Assembly: GCA_947503335.1 (NCBI GenBank)
Contig: CANNCY010000002.1
Span: forward strand, 543,739 to 607,738
DNA from: an uncultured Pseudomonadales bacterium
GTDB lineage: Bacteria > Pseudomonadota > Gammaproteobacteria > Pseudomonadales > CANNCY01
Direction: 5' to 3'
Length of the DNA stretch: 64,000 nucleotides
The translations under genes and the position numbers were made by a program. Below the pieces are notes generated by a model. That model was not told the DNA's origin. It saw only the letters and a program-made list of their open reading frames with translations, and ran no database searches. How positions within the stretch are numbered: position 1 is the first letter of the stretch; the number at the start of each line of letters is the position of its first letter. Below are positions 46,245 to 55,913 of this stretch, piece by piece.

Positions 46245-47465
46245 CTAGTTCGTTGCCAATTCAATTTGATGCCATAGTTGTTTTAGGCAGCTCATCATCA
46301 GTGCACCATCTTGTTTAGGATACGACCCTTGCCCAACAATTAGCAGCTGTTTACTTGGGTTCGCATAGGCAAATTGCCCGTGAATACCCAGCATCGTAAA
46401 CGCGCCTATTTCGGGCAGTAAACACCAGTTGTGATTGTGATAAAAGGGCGAGTCGAACATAGGCGTTTCTCGGCCATAAACCGCAGCTAGTGGTTGATTA
46501 TGAGTGCTCAGCTCAGCGATATACGATTGCGGTACAATCTGATGACCCGTAATGCTTTTACCGCCGTTTACGTGCGCGAATGCCGCTTTAGCGAAATCTC
46601 GTAGCGATAAGCTAAGCTGCCCCTCGGTGATCGGAAACCCAAATCGATCTGTATTAAAATGCGCCTCGCTAGAGATACCCATCGGCTCGAAAAGTTTGTT
46701 GGCAAACAATTCGGCTAACGATTGATCATATACTTTTTCTAACAACCAACCCATTACCATGGTGAGCGTACTGTTGTATTGAAACAGTGTGCCGGGGTCT
46801 GCGACTCGAGTAATCGCGTTATCAACAATCCATTGTTTCGCACCGATGGCATCACTGCCATCTAGCGTTGGGTAATAACCCACGGCGCGAGCATAACTCC
46901 AGTAATCGGCTTCAGGGTCAGCATAGTCTTCGCTGTACTTAATGCCCGTGGTCATATCCCAAAGATGTTGAACGGTAACACCGTGCCAAGCCGAGTGCTG
47001 TGCCAGCTCGGTTACGTACTTGTTTACATTCTCTTCTTTAGTTACTAGCCCTTTATCGACCGCCTGTGCTAACAACATAGAGCACAACGACTTAGTGCAC
47101 GAATGAATTACATGGCGATCATCAGCGTTAAGATTATTGCGATAGCTTTCGTGTACAACCTTGCGATGATGCACAACCATCAACGCATCGTTAAACAACC
47201 GGCGGTTTAAAAACTGGTCAGTGGTTATTGCTCGCCCAGTTAACACGTCGTCGTTAAACACCCAACGGTTGATATCTAGCTGTTCGCCTATTTCAAATTC
47301 GGTTGCTTGTGTTGCCGGCCCTATCGCAATTGTCTTGAATAGATTAATCGCTTGCGACTGACCAAGTACTAAGTGATCAGCTTCGTCCCAATTATTTTGC
47401 GCAATAGAGAATTGTTCGTTAAGAATTTTTGTTTGGCTCTCGGCCAATGGCTTTATTGAGGTCAC
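46245..47465 (-). CDS. serine hydrolase, class C beta-lactamase-like
   Basis: This is a 406-aa member of the same superfamily as the enzyme at 12372-13658. The nucleophile is in SCTK (HSCTKSLCSML), and YNSTL stands for the YxN motif. No signal peptide is seen, so it appears to be cytoplasmic, in contrast to the other copy. The C-terminal HGQFAY may replace the KTG-like segment. The substrate is not known. Its 3' end touches the oxygenase gene end to end. Confidence 0.82.
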   Translation of the reverse strand: MTSIKPLAESQTKILNEQFSIAQNNWDEADHLVLGQSQAINLFKTIAIGPATQATEFEIGEQLDINRWVFNDDVLTGRAITTDQFLNRRLFNDALMVVHHRKVVHESYRNNLNADDRHVIHSCTKSLCSMLLAQAVDKGLVTKEENVNKYVTELAQHSAWHGVTVQHLWDMTTGIKYSEDYADPEADYWSYARAVGYYPTLDGSDAIGAKQWIVDNAITRVADPGTLFQYNSTLTMVMGWLLEKVYDQSLAELFANKLFEPMGISSEAHFNTDRFGFPITEGQLSLSLRDFAKAAFAHVNGGKSITGHQIVPQSYIAELSTHNQPLAAVYGRETPMFDSPFYHNHNWCLLPEIGAFTMLGIHGQFAYANPSKQLLIVGQGSYPKQDGALMMSCLKQLWHQIELATN

Positions 47466-47557
47466 TTTTTAGCTATTATCGATAAGTGTTTTTTGTTGGC
47501 GTAGCTTACATAAATTACATTCGCACCAGCATCATACCAGTGCGAATGTCATAGTAC

Positions 47558-48922
47558 TTACATAGGTATTGGCAGGCCGTTTAGCTTAAGTGCTTCTGCG
47601 GTCTTCTGAACTTTCATTACCAACTGATCACCTTCGAGATCGAAAAAGCCCATGTTAGTCATTTCTTTAACGCGAGCATCAGCTGCGGCATTTAGCTGTG
47701 CTATACCATCGGGCGAGTTTGGATCGACACCCATCATTGCTAGCTGTGGGGTCACTTGCATCTTCGCAATGGTCTTAGCTAATTCAACATCAATTACTAC
47801 ATCGGCGTCGCCGGTTACGATGCTGTTCCAGTACATCGGGTTAGCCATAATCATTTCGTTGACTTCGTCGCTTTGCGCAACAAACTCAGCATTCGCTAAG
47901 AATGCATTGCCATCAATTTTAAAGCCAAGGTCTTTCAAGTTAATGTTGATACCTTCATTTAACATCGGCGCTAAAACAACTGCAAAGTCGCTCAGCATTT
48001 CTGGGCCAGGCTCTGGGTTATCACGTAGCAATTTCTGTACTTGCACAAGTGAACTGTTGATCACATTTCCTAACTCAACGGTGGCGTTTACAGCATCTAC
48101 GGTCATGCCATTTGTGATAACACGATCTGCTCGATAGGTTACCTCTGCTGCACCAATATCAGTGTCGGTATCTAGCGATGTCTTAACGTCTACACCAAAT
48201 CCACTCATTAAGAACTCGCCATTCGCGTCAATAGATTCTACGTCAATTGAAATATCAGCATCGTACAAGCCGCCTGCCAAAACAATGTCCATATCGTTAT
48301 CGCTAGTACCTTCGATCTTAAAATTGGTCACGCTCATACGCTGTTCTGGGCCGCCATGAAAGAACATATAGGGCATATCACTTTTCATGTAACATTCGGT
48401 AGATGAACAATTAAAATCCATCTCTAGACCCGAAAAATTAAGCGATACCTGTGGCGCAATTTCGGTCTCTAATTCAGACAACGTCAGCTTGCCGGTTGTC
48501 GCATTGTTCATGCCTAGCGCACCGGTGTAAGCAAACGAAATTTCGTCGCCCGTTGGTAGCGGCCAGCTTCGGTTGATATCCCAGCCTGCCAATGCGATGT
48601 TGGCATGATCATTAAATACCCATGGGCCATGCTGTAGTTCTAGATTGAAATCGCCACTAGCGACTGCATTGATCGCCATAATCTGTTCTGGCGTCAAATC
48701 TTGTTGCGTTAACTGCGCAGTATCTAGACTAAACGATAAGTTCACTACCGAACTATATACACTTGCAGACACCTCGCTATACCCGATGACTACGCCCATC
48801 TTTGCGTCGTTCACCATATCGATGCGCTGCTTAATTTCGTCACGCGCCATACCGCCAGTAATGTAGGGTGCTACAACGCCCCCCAATAATGCTACACCAG
48901 CAATCGCTACCATTTTATTCAT
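47558..48922 (-). CDS. DUF945 (YdgA-like) membrane-anchored periplasmic protein
   Basis: This is a 454-aa protein with an N-terminal membrane helix (6-24, VAIAGVALLGGVVAPYITGG), then a large domain of long beta strands. GYSEVSASVYSSVVNLSFSL and the repeated 'amphipathic strand' pattern match the DUF945/YdgA group, in which the only known relation is swarming or motility in E. coli. Function is unknown here. It is followed by the symporter unit upstream on the same strand, 28 bases away, and may share a transcript. Confidence 0.83.
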   Translation of the reverse strand: MNKMVAIAGVALLGGVVAPYITGGMARDEIKQRIDMVNDAKMGVVIGYSEVSASVYSSVVNLSFSLDTAQLTQQDLTPEQIMAINAVASGDFNLELQHGPWVFNDHANIALAGWDINRSWPLPTGDEISFAYTGALGMNNATTGKLTLSELETEIAPQVSLNFSGLEMDFNCSSTECYMKSDMPYMFFHGGPEQRMSVTNFKIEGTSDNDMDIVLAGGLYDADISIDVESIDANGEFLMSGFGVDVKTSLDTDTDIGAAEVTYRADRVITNGMTVDAVNATVELGNVINSSLVQVQKLLRDNPEPGPEMLSDFAVVLAPMLNEGININLKDLGFKIDGNAFLANAEFVAQSDEVNEMIMANPMYWNSIVTGDADVVIDVELAKTIAKMQVTPQLAMMGVDPNSPDGIAQLNAAADARVKEMTNMGFFDLEGDQLVMKVQKTAEALKLNGLPIPM

Positions 48923-48950
48923 TCGTTAACTCCCTCAACTTACTATGGTC

Positions 48951-50657
48951 TTATGGTGTTCTAATGGTTAACACCAGTTGTTTTGCTTGTTCTGTAATAG
49001 GTTGCGTAAATCGACAAACGATCACAGCAACCATAAAGTTTACTAGCGCACCTACTGCGCCAAATGCGTTTGGCTCGATACCCAAAAACCAGTTGGGCTG
49101 CATGTCACCTAAAAACGATGTGCTCGCCACAAACATGATGCCCTTGTGCTGAAATACATATAACAGCGTTACCCCTAAGCCGGCCACCATGCCAGCGATC
49201 GCACCTGCACTATTCATGCGCAAACTAAAGATACCCATCATCAATGCAGGGAACAAACTAGAAGCAGCCAACCCAAAGGCTAAGGCTACTGTGCCTGCGG
49301 CAAAATCGGGTGGATTCAATCCAAGATAACCCGCACCAACGATCGCCACTGCCATCGCGACACGGCTGGCATTTAATTCTTGTTTTTCAGTGATGTCAGG
49401 TTTAAACACACCCTTTAATAAGTCATGCGAAATAGCCGATGAAATGGCGAGTAACAGCCCTGCAGCGGTCGACAACGCAGCCGCTAAACCGCCTGCTGCA
49501 ATCAGCGCAATAACCCAATTTGGCAAACCAGCAATTTCTGGGTTCGCTAGTACCATGATATCGCGATCAACCCTAACCATTTCGTTGGTGTCGGTATCAG
49601 CCGAATACTGAATCAGACCATCGCCATTTTTGTCTTCGTGTTTTAGGAGCCCGGTTGTTTCCCAATTCTTAAACCACTGCGGGCGCTCGTCATAGGCAAG
49701 CTGTTCGCTCGAATCGATGGGCGAAACTGTATCGATTAGATTAAAACGCGCCATCGCACCTACCGCCGGCGCCGTGGTGTAAAGAATCGCGATAAATACC
49801 AATGCCCAACCTGCCGAGCTACGTGCAGCTTTAACGCTAGGTACAGTGAAGAACCGAATAATTACGTGCGGCAAACCCGCTGTACCAATCATCAAACTAA
49901 GGGTATACGCAAACATATTGAGCGTACTTAATTTGGCTGACGTGGTGTATTGATCAAAACCTAGATCAACAACAATTTGGTCAAGCTTATCTAGCAAGTA
50001 TGTATCTTGCCCAACTAGCGTGCTCCCTAAACCAATCTGCGGTAACGGATTGCCCGTTAATTGCAAACTGATAAACACCACAGGCACGGTATAGGCAAAG
50101 ATCAACACACAATACTGGGCGATCTGTGTGTAGGTAATACCTTTCATGCCCCCCATCACCGCGTATACAAACACGATCAACATACCCGTCAACAAGCCCG
50201 TGCTGTAATCGACCTCTAAGAAACGACTAAAGGCTACACCGATCCCTTTCATCTGGCCTATCACATAGGTCACCGACGCAACGATTAAGCAGATCACCGC
50301 AACGATACGAGCAGTGCGCGAGTAATAACGCTCGCCGATAAATTCGGGCACCGTAAACTTACCGTACTTTCTTAAGTAAGGGGCTAAGCACATAGCAAGT
50401 AATACAAAACCGCCTGTCCACCCCATCAAAAAGATCGAGCCGCCATAACCCAGGAACGCAATCATGCCAGCCATCGAAATAAACGATGCAGCCGACATCC
50501 AATCGGCAGCGGTGGCCATACCATTTGCTACAGGGTTGATGTGCCCTCCAGCGACATAAAATTCGCTAGTAGATCCTGCCCTCGCCCATATTGCTATACC
50601 GATATATAACGCAAAGGTGGCCCCTACAATTAGGTAGGTGAGTAATTGTAGGCTCAT
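48951..50657 (-). CDS. sodium:solute symporter large subunit (VC_2705 type)
   Basis: This is a 568-aa sodium symporter of the SSS family with about 13 membrane helices. The start FYVAGGHINPVANGMATAAD (about 33-52) is the conserved SSS/ActP-like N-terminal region, and ARIVAVICLIVASVTYVIGQ and GGMKGITYTQIAQ follow. A soluble insertion of about 70 residues around 325-390 (DKNGDGLIQYSADTDTNEMV) contains an EF-hand-like DKNGDGLIQY, which is unusual in this family. It is coupled to the small subunit by a four-base overlap. The solute is not known; acetate or pyruvate is possible. Confidence 0.9.
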   Translation of the reverse strand: MSLQLLTYLIVGATFALYIGIAIWARAGSTSEFYVAGGHINPVANGMATAADWMSAASFISMAGMIAFLGYGGSIFLMGWTGGFVLLAMCLAPYLRKYGKFTVPEFIGERYYSRTARIVAVICLIVASVTYVIGQMKGIGVAFSRFLEVDYSTGLLTGMLIVFVYAVMGGMKGITYTQIAQYCVLIFAYTVPVVFISLQLTGNPLPQIGLGSTLVGQDTYLLDKLDQIVVDLGFDQYTTSAKLSTLNMFAYTLSLMIGTAGLPHVIIRFFTVPSVKAARSSAGWALVFIAILYTTAPAVGAMARFNLIDTVSPIDSSEQLAYDERPQWFKNWETTGLLKHEDKNGDGLIQYSADTDTNEMVRVDRDIMVLANPEIAGLPNWVIALIAAGGLAAALSTAAGLLLAISSAISHDLLKGVFKPDITEKQELNASRVAMAVAIVGAGYLGLNPPDFAAGTVALAFGLAASSLFPALMMGIFSLRMNSAGAIAGMVAGLGVTLLYVFQHKGIMFVASTSFLGDMQPNWFLGIEPNAFGAVGALVNFMVAVIVCRFTQPITEQAKQLVLTIRTP

Positions 50658-50920
50658 AGATCACCCTCGCGGTTGACACCGTGCTTCTTGTCTAACCGTG
50701 CCATCATGCGCGCATAGACAAAAATTAAAATCACAAAGGTGTAAATAGAGCCTTGCTGCGCAAACCAAAAACCCAGTTTATAGCCACCAAGGCGAAACTG
50801 GTTTAGCTCTTCTACAAACAGAATGCCCGCACCAAATGACACGGCAAACCAAATGCATAGCAAAGTAAAAACGAGCTTTAGATTATCGCGCCAATAGGCG
50901 CGGTGAGTATCGGTAGTCAT
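50654..50920 (-). CDS. DUF4212 sodium symporter small subunit
   Basis: This is an 88-aa protein with two membrane helices (16-36 and 52-72) and the family pattern YWRDNLKLVFTLLCIWFAVS, GGYKLGFWFAQQGSIYTFV. Proteins of this kind always accompany the large subunit of the VC_2705 type, as here. It is probably needed for assembly or activity of the transporter. Confidence 0.92.
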   Translation of the reverse strand: MTTDTHRAYWRDNLKLVFTLLCIWFAVSFGAGILFVEELNQFRLGGYKLGFWFAQQGSIYTFVILIFVYARMMARLDKKHGVNREGDL

Positions 50921-50950
50921 TTTATTATTCTTATTGTTTGTATTATTAGA

Positions 50951-51331
50951 TTAGCTTAGGGCGAGTTTGTCACGCCGCACAAACATCAATACGAACATCG
51001 CAAGTAGCGCAGGCCAACCTAGGTTCCAGGCTGCCTCTACAGAACTAGCTTTCACGTAGTACACAATGTAGGCCGCTAAGGGTGTCATCAAAGCAATCAC
51101 ACACAGCTTGATATAAGGCATTGCAAAGCGGGCTAGTTCGAACAACACAATACCTAGTGCAACCAGCAACATAACAGGAATCACCCAGCTCTCGATTCGC
51201 GCTTGATCAGCGTTGATAAGATAGGTTTTCATCTTGGCTAGATTAGCCACTTTTAGCGACCAATCGATTAGCCAAACCATTGCGCCGCCGATTAGCAGCG
51301 ACACAATGTTGGTGTAGATATCGTGCTTCAT
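50951..51331 (-). CDS. hypothetical membrane protein with four helices
   Basis: This is a 126-aa protein with four hydrophobic helices, near 8-25, 45-68, 70-92 and 100-118, and a polar C-terminus (VRRDKLALS). I do not recognise a family. Its start overlaps the stop of the Bax-inhibitor-like gene by one base (TAATG), so the two are probably co-translated. It may be a partner of that protein. Confidence 0.6.
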   Translation of the reverse strand: MKHDIYTNIVSLLIGGAMVWLIDWSLKVANLAKMKTYLINADQARIESWVIPVMLLVALGIVLFELARFAMPYIKLCVIALMTPLAAYIVYYVKASSVEAAWNLGWPALLAMFVLMFVRRDKLALS

Positions 51332-52020
51332 TATTCGCGGTTGCCCAAGATGGCCAAGATGCGAATGAATAGGTTGATGATATCCATGTAAAGAGCAGCA
51401 GCAGAGTCGATCGCGTTATCAACCGTGCGAGGAATCGCGTTAGCACGCGCCCAGTCGTAGCCGATGTAGCCACAGAAGATCAACGCAATCGCCCAATCCA
51501 TAAACCCAAGGCTTGTGTTAAACACAAATACACTAACAAGCTGTACGATGATTGCAGCGATCAGTGCCAAGAATAGGCCACGAGCAATGCTGAAGAAGAA
51601 GCCAGGGTACATACTGCCTAGCATCATCATTACAACCGTCACTAGACCGGTCGTTTGCACCGCCTGCGATACAATTTCTGGGTTGTAGGCGCTGACAATC
51701 ACATTCACTAACAGACCAAAAGGAATCACTACCAGGTTATAGCCCAAAAAGCTGATAGCAGGATTATCTGATTTAGAGAAGATCATAGAGCCCACAATTG
51801 CACAGCCCAGCGTACCCAACATCAACGGCCAAACGCCAAAGCTAGCGATATAGGCAGTTGAGATATTGGTTACCATCCAATAGGTCACGCCAAAACCCCA
51901 AAGTAGGGTTAAGCCGATAATGGCGTTGTAAGCCATAGGGCTGATAATAGGATCAGTAGTTTCGCGACGCGAAAACACTTCGCTCTCGAACAAACCAGGA
52001 GATGCTTGCTTTTGACTCAT
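51331..52020 (-). CDS. Bax inhibitor-1 family membrane protein
   Basis: This is a 229-aa membrane protein with seven predicted helices, matching the Bax inhibitor-1/TMBIM fold. The N-terminus is a polar 30-residue arm. The C-terminal DWAIALIFCGYIGYDWARAN and the last helix with LYMDIINLFIRILAIL carry the acidic residues that form the calcium-sensitive pore in bacterial homologues such as BsYetJ. A role in ion or stress homeostasis is inferred from the family. Confidence 0.8.
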   Translation of the reverse strand: MSQKQASPGLFESEVFSRRETTDPIISPMAYNAIIGLTLLWGFGVTYWMVTNISTAYIASFGVWPLMLGTLGCAIVGSMIFSKSDNPAISFLGYNLVVIPFGLLVNVIVSAYNPEIVSQAVQTTGLVTVVMMMLGSMYPGFFFSIARGLFLALIAAIIVQLVSVFVFNTSLGFMDWAIALIFCGYIGYDWARANAIPRTVDNAIDSAAALYMDIINLFIRILAILGNRE

Positions 52021-52052
52021 TTTACTTGCCTCGATCAGGTAAATTTACCCAA

Positions 52053-53363
52053 TCATACCGCAGGGCGAGTATTAAACCAAAGCATAACCTCGGTGCCACC
52101 GCCTTGGCGGTTAGCAATGGTGATACGGCCCTGATGAGCATCGACTATTTCGCGTACTAGCGTTAGACCAATACCAGACCCCGTCTTTTTAGTCGAATAA
52201 AAGGGCAGTAGGGCTTGCGATAGCACTTCGTTAGACATACCTTGCCCGCGATCAAGCACACTCAGTGCAATGCCCCCGTCTTGCTCGGTTAGCAATACCT
52301 TCACTTGCTCTTCATCGCCACCGGCTTCATGGGCGTTTTTAACTAGATTAATCAACACCTGTTCGATCTGTACTGGGTCGACCATGATTGAAGGCAACCC
52401 CTGCTCCGCAATCAGTTCGAACCCTTGCGCATCGGCTAAAGGGGCAATGAGCTTAGCTATATCGGTTTCAGCTAACGTTGGTTTAGGCAATTTGGCAAAG
52501 CGCACATAGCTTTGCACAAACTGATTAAGGTGCTCGGTGCGATCGGCTAGTGTGTTGAATACGCGCTCTAGCTTGTCTTCGCCCAAAGGTTTAGCGATCT
52601 GCTTACCCGAGTTAATCATCGAAATCATCGGCCCAAGCGAATTGTTCAACTCGTGGCTAATCACTCGCAGTACCTTTTTCCAGACAGTTACCTCTTGGCG
52701 ATTAATCTCTTGGCTCATGTGGCGCAGGCTAATCATGGTGTTGATCTGCTGGTGTATGCGAACTTCTGCGCGATCGATATGCCAGGTTTCTACCTCGCGA
52801 CCCTCTTCATCAACCACTACGGTAAACAGACCCTTGTCGATTTGCTGTACCGCTTGCTGCATATCAGGGTTGCTTGCCAGTGCCTCTGATAGCTGCATGC
52901 CCTCCATTCGGCGAGCATTGTTGAAAAAGCGTCTAGCCGATTCATTACTGAAGATAATGTAGTTTTCGCGATCAACTAAAATCATCAAGTTGGGCGAGTT
53001 ATGTAAGATGCGATCTAACAGCAGTTCGCGCTGATACAAGGCTTGCTTCTCTTCTCGCAACGTATCAGCGGTCGTGTTAAATCGCCCAACCAAGCGAGAC
53101 AGCTCTTCAGCACTACTATTGGCGATGTTAACGCTAAAGTCATTGTCTTGAAAATTGAGAAGACCAAATTCAAAAGCCTGCAGCGACTTTTTTAGTCGAT
53201 TGATTAACCAGTAGTTAATGCCAGCTACTAGCACTGCAAACAAGAAGAGTAAAAAGACCTGCATCCACAACGGCATGGCCGCCGCTTCGGTGGTGTATCC
53301 AATGGCTGTTGCAGCCACCAACAAGAACGTGTTGACTACAACGATTCGGCTAATCAACCACAT
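52053..53363 (-). CDS. sensor histidine kinase (NtrY-like), partner of the sigma-54 regulator
   Basis: This is a 436-aa kinase. Two helices (5-24 and 33-53) enclose a very small periplasmic loop, so the signal is probably membrane or cytoplasmic. A HAMP-like linker is at 55-108, a PAS domain at 110-190 (SPNLMILVDRENYIIFSN), and the phosphoacceptor His237 in ISHELNNS. The HATPase domain contains NLVKNAHEAGG, DRGQGMS and GSGIGLTLVREIV. It lies at the end of the operon after the regulator, with no gap, and should phosphorylate it. Confidence 0.88.
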   Translation of the reverse strand: MWLISRIVVVNTFLLVAATAIGYTTEAAAMPLWMQVFLLFLFAVLVAGINYWLINRLKKSLQAFEFGLLNFQDNDFSVNIANSSAEELSRLVGRFNTTADTLREEKQALYQRELLLDRILHNSPNLMILVDRENYIIFSNESARRFFNNARRMEGMQLSEALASNPDMQQAVQQIDKGLFTVVVDEEGREVETWHIDRAEVRIHQQINTMISLRHMSQEINRQEVTVWKKVLRVISHELNNSLGPMISMINSGKQIAKPLGEDKLERVFNTLADRTEHLNQFVQSYVRFAKLPKPTLAETDIAKLIAPLADAQGFELIAEQGLPSIMVDPVQIEQVLINLVKNAHEAGGDEEQVKVLLTEQDGGIALSVLDRGQGMSNEVLSQALLPFYSTKKTGSGIGLTLVREIVDAHQGRITIANRQGGGTEVMLWFNTRPAV

Positions 53364-54680
53364 CTATAAACTTATCCCAAACTTATCGATTCTACGATAC
53401 AGGCTTTGGCGAGTGATGCCCAGCGAACGCGCGGCTTTGGCAATTACGCCTTGATGACGCTCTAAGGCGTCTTTTATCTGCGCCTCAGTTAACTGATGTT
53501 CGGTCGCCGCTTGTGGCGCTGACAGATTAAAATCATCTGGCTGCAATGGAGGCTCGCCCATAATCAGCGCACGTTTGCAGGCATTTTGCAGCTCGCGCAC
53601 ATTACCTGGCCAGTCATGGTTCTGTAATGCTTGCTTAGTATCAGCAGACAGCTTTGCATTATCGGTAAACTGTGCCACCAAGGGTAAGATATCGCCTTTG
53701 CGCTCGGTCAGAGGCTTTAAGGGTATATCAATCACATTGATACGATAGTACAGATCTTCTCTAAAACGGCCTTGCGCAATCATAGTTTCAAGATCGGCGT
53801 TGGTCGCGGTAATCACTCGCACATCTACTTGTTTAGTATGATGGCTACCCAAGGGCTCAAACTGCTGTGACTGCAATACTCGCAATAACTTGGCTTGCCC
53901 CTCTAAGGGTAGATTGCCAATTTCATCTAAAAACAGCGTTCCGCCATCAGCCTGCTCAAACCGACCGATGCGCTTTTTATTTAAGCCGGTATATGCACCC
54001 GGTTCGGCCCCAAATAATTCTGCTTCTAATAACTCAGCTGGCAGCGCACCCATGTTCACCTTTACAAATGGCTTATCTTTGCGAGGCGAGTTTGCCTGCA
54101 CGATGTTAGCAATCTGCTCTTTGCCCGCACCGTTAGGCCCGACAATCATCACCGGCACGTCGCTCTTAGCTACCTTAATGGCTAGCTGAATAGAACTGAT
54201 CATCGCCGGTGATTCTGCAACCGTGTCACACAGATCGGCCTGATCAAGTAACGACCGCGACTCTGAAACATTCGCCTGCAATGCCTGGTTTTGCTGCTGC
54301 AGCGCACGCATCTCAGACAGGTTGCGAATGGTGGTCAGTAGCTTGGTGTCATCCCAAGGCTTGGCCATGTAATCAGCGGCACCTTTTTGCACTAGCGACA
54401 CCGCCGTTTCGATATCTGCCCAAGCAGTCAATAAGATAATCGGTAAGTCGGGCTCGATAGATCGCAATTCGCCAAACAGCGCCACGCCCTCTTCGCCCGA
54501 GGTAGTATTAGCGGTAAAGTTCATGTCTTGAACCACAACATCAATACCGCCGCCCGCAACCACTGCCTTTGCTGCGTCGGGCGATTCACACCCGACCACT
54601 TCAAAGTCATTTAGCTCTAACATCAGGGTGATCGAATCGATCACGGCCTGATTGTCGTCTACTACTAATATCTTGCTCAT
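53364..54680 (-). CDS. sigma-54-dependent response regulator (NtrC/AtoC type)
   Basis: This is a 438-aa activator of sigma-54 promoters. The receiver domain has Asp52 (VVVQDMNF) as the acceptor and Lys107 in MAKPW. The AAA+ domain has GPNGAGKE (181-188) as Walker A and GTLFLDE (247-253) as Walker B. The sigma-54 contact loop reads GAYTGL (228-233) instead of GAFTGA, so the last residue differs. A Fis-type HTH ends the protein (HQGVIAKAARSLGITRQSLY). It sits three bases after the second ABC permease gene and would be translated with it. Confidence 0.9.
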   Translation of the reverse strand: MSKILVVDDNQAVIDSITLMLELNDFEVVGCESPDAAKAVVAGGGIDVVVQDMNFTANTTSGEEGVALFGELRSIEPDLPIILLTAWADIETAVSLVQKGAADYMAKPWDDTKLLTTIRNLSEMRALQQQNQALQANVSESRSLLDQADLCDTVAESPAMISSIQLAIKVAKSDVPVMIVGPNGAGKEQIANIVQANSPRKDKPFVKVNMGALPAELLEAELFGAEPGAYTGLNKKRIGRFEQADGGTLFLDEIGNLPLEGQAKLLRVLQSQQFEPLGSHHTKQVDVRVITATNADLETMIAQGRFREDLYYRINVIDIPLKPLTERKGDILPLVAQFTDNAKLSADTKQALQNHDWPGNVRELQNACKRALIMGEPPLQPDDFNLSAPQAATEHQLTEAQIKDALERHQGVIAKAARSLGITRQSLYRRIDKFGISL

Positions 54681-54683
54681 GCG

Positions 54684-55913
54684 TTATGCGGTTCTCGTAG
54701 CAATACTAGGGGCAATAGAAGATGCCTTAAATGCAGGGTACAGAATACCTATTAACGACAGTACTAACAATGCAATACCTACCGCTACAGGGTACCCCCA
54801 CGATAGCTGTTCTACCGAGAACATCGCCATCAACTGCCAATTAAGCAGCATCGCTAATGGAATACCGATGACCATAGCCGCTAACAGAATCATGCCGCTC
54901 TCGGTCAAAAATTCTATAACGATATCTGATTTAGTTGCACCTATTGCGCGGCGCGTACCAATCGCCTTGGTACGGCGCTCTACATTAAACGTAGCCATAC
55001 CGATCGAACCAAGTGATACCACTGCGATCAACATGCCTAACACTAGGGTCAACGAAAAGATCAACGCACTATCAATACTAAAGTGGCGAGCGCGAATCTG
55101 CGGATAGGTTTCAAGGCGCTGAATCACACGATCTGGATACGTTTCATAGATCGTTTTCTCAATCGCTTGAATCGCTTCTTCAACGTTAGCTGAATCGGTT
55201 AGGCGAACTGCAATGCGTTGAAATGGTGCATTGTTTGCCGTACGCGACCAGTAAAGTGAACGACTTGCATCCATCCACTTAGGCCAAGGAGTCTCTAGGC
55301 GCTCAACCACACCTACTACGCGGCCCGTAAACCCCATACCGTATACATTTTCACCAACAACATCGACGCGCCCAAATAATGCTTGGGCTAACTGAGAGGT
55401 AATTACAACAGCTTCATGCAACTCGTAATCGCCTTGTGCTTCGATTAGATCAGTCTTCTCTTCGATTAGAATATCGCGACCAGCAACAAACTTAAGACCC
55501 ATCGTTTCTGCAAAGTTTTCGTCGACACGATAGAACGCTGTTTGCGACCTTAATCCGCCTTCTTCTTCGAAGGGTTTGTTCGAGAATGTTCCGCTACTGC
55601 CACTGCCGTCAAAGGGTACCTGATTGGTACGAGTAACACTTTCTACTTGCGGCAATTGCTTAAGAACCTCGATGTCGTTATTTAAAACTTCATCGCCACG
55701 AAAATCTTGCCCAAAGTGATATAAGTTGATCTTAAGTAGTACTGACTCATCAATACCAGAAGGACGATCCATTTCGTCTAGTCGGTTGTTAATCATCGAC
55801 ACCAAGTTCGCCAAAATAGCAATCGTTAGCGCTGCTTGAATTATCAGTAGTAACGTCGACGAGGTATTGCGACGCGCTGTGTTAAATACGTTTTTAATTT
55901 GCATTGCAATCAC
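54684..55913 (-). CDS. MacB/FtsX-type ABC transporter permease (second)
   Basis: This is a 409-aa permease with an N-terminal helix (about 19-40), a long periplasmic MacB-like core (40-285), and three C-terminal FtsX helices (about 285-400). KAIGTRRAIGATKSDIVIEF is the cytoplasmic coupling segment common in this family. It lies directly after the first permease. The two probably form a heterodimer, as in LolCE-like or two-permease MacB systems, moving substrate from the membrane or periplasm to an outer channel. Confidence 0.87.
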   Translation of the reverse strand: MIAMQIKNVFNTARRNTSSTLLLIIQAALTIAILANLVSMINNRLDEMDRPSGIDESVLLKINLYHFGQDFRGDEVLNNDIEVLKQLPQVESVTRTNQVPFDGSGSSGTFSNKPFEEEGGLRSQTAFYRVDENFAETMGLKFVAGRDILIEEKTDLIEAQGDYELHEAVVITSQLAQALFGRVDVVGENVYGMGFTGRVVGVVERLETPWPKWMDASRSLYWSRTANNAPFQRIAVRLTDSANVEEAIQAIEKTIYETYPDRVIQRLETYPQIRARHFSIDSALIFSLTLVLGMLIAVVSLGSIGMATFNVERRTKAIGTRRAIGATKSDIVIEFLTESGMILLAAMVIGIPLAMLLNWQLMAMFSVEQLSWGYPVAVGIALLVLSLIGILYPAFKASSIAPSIATRTA

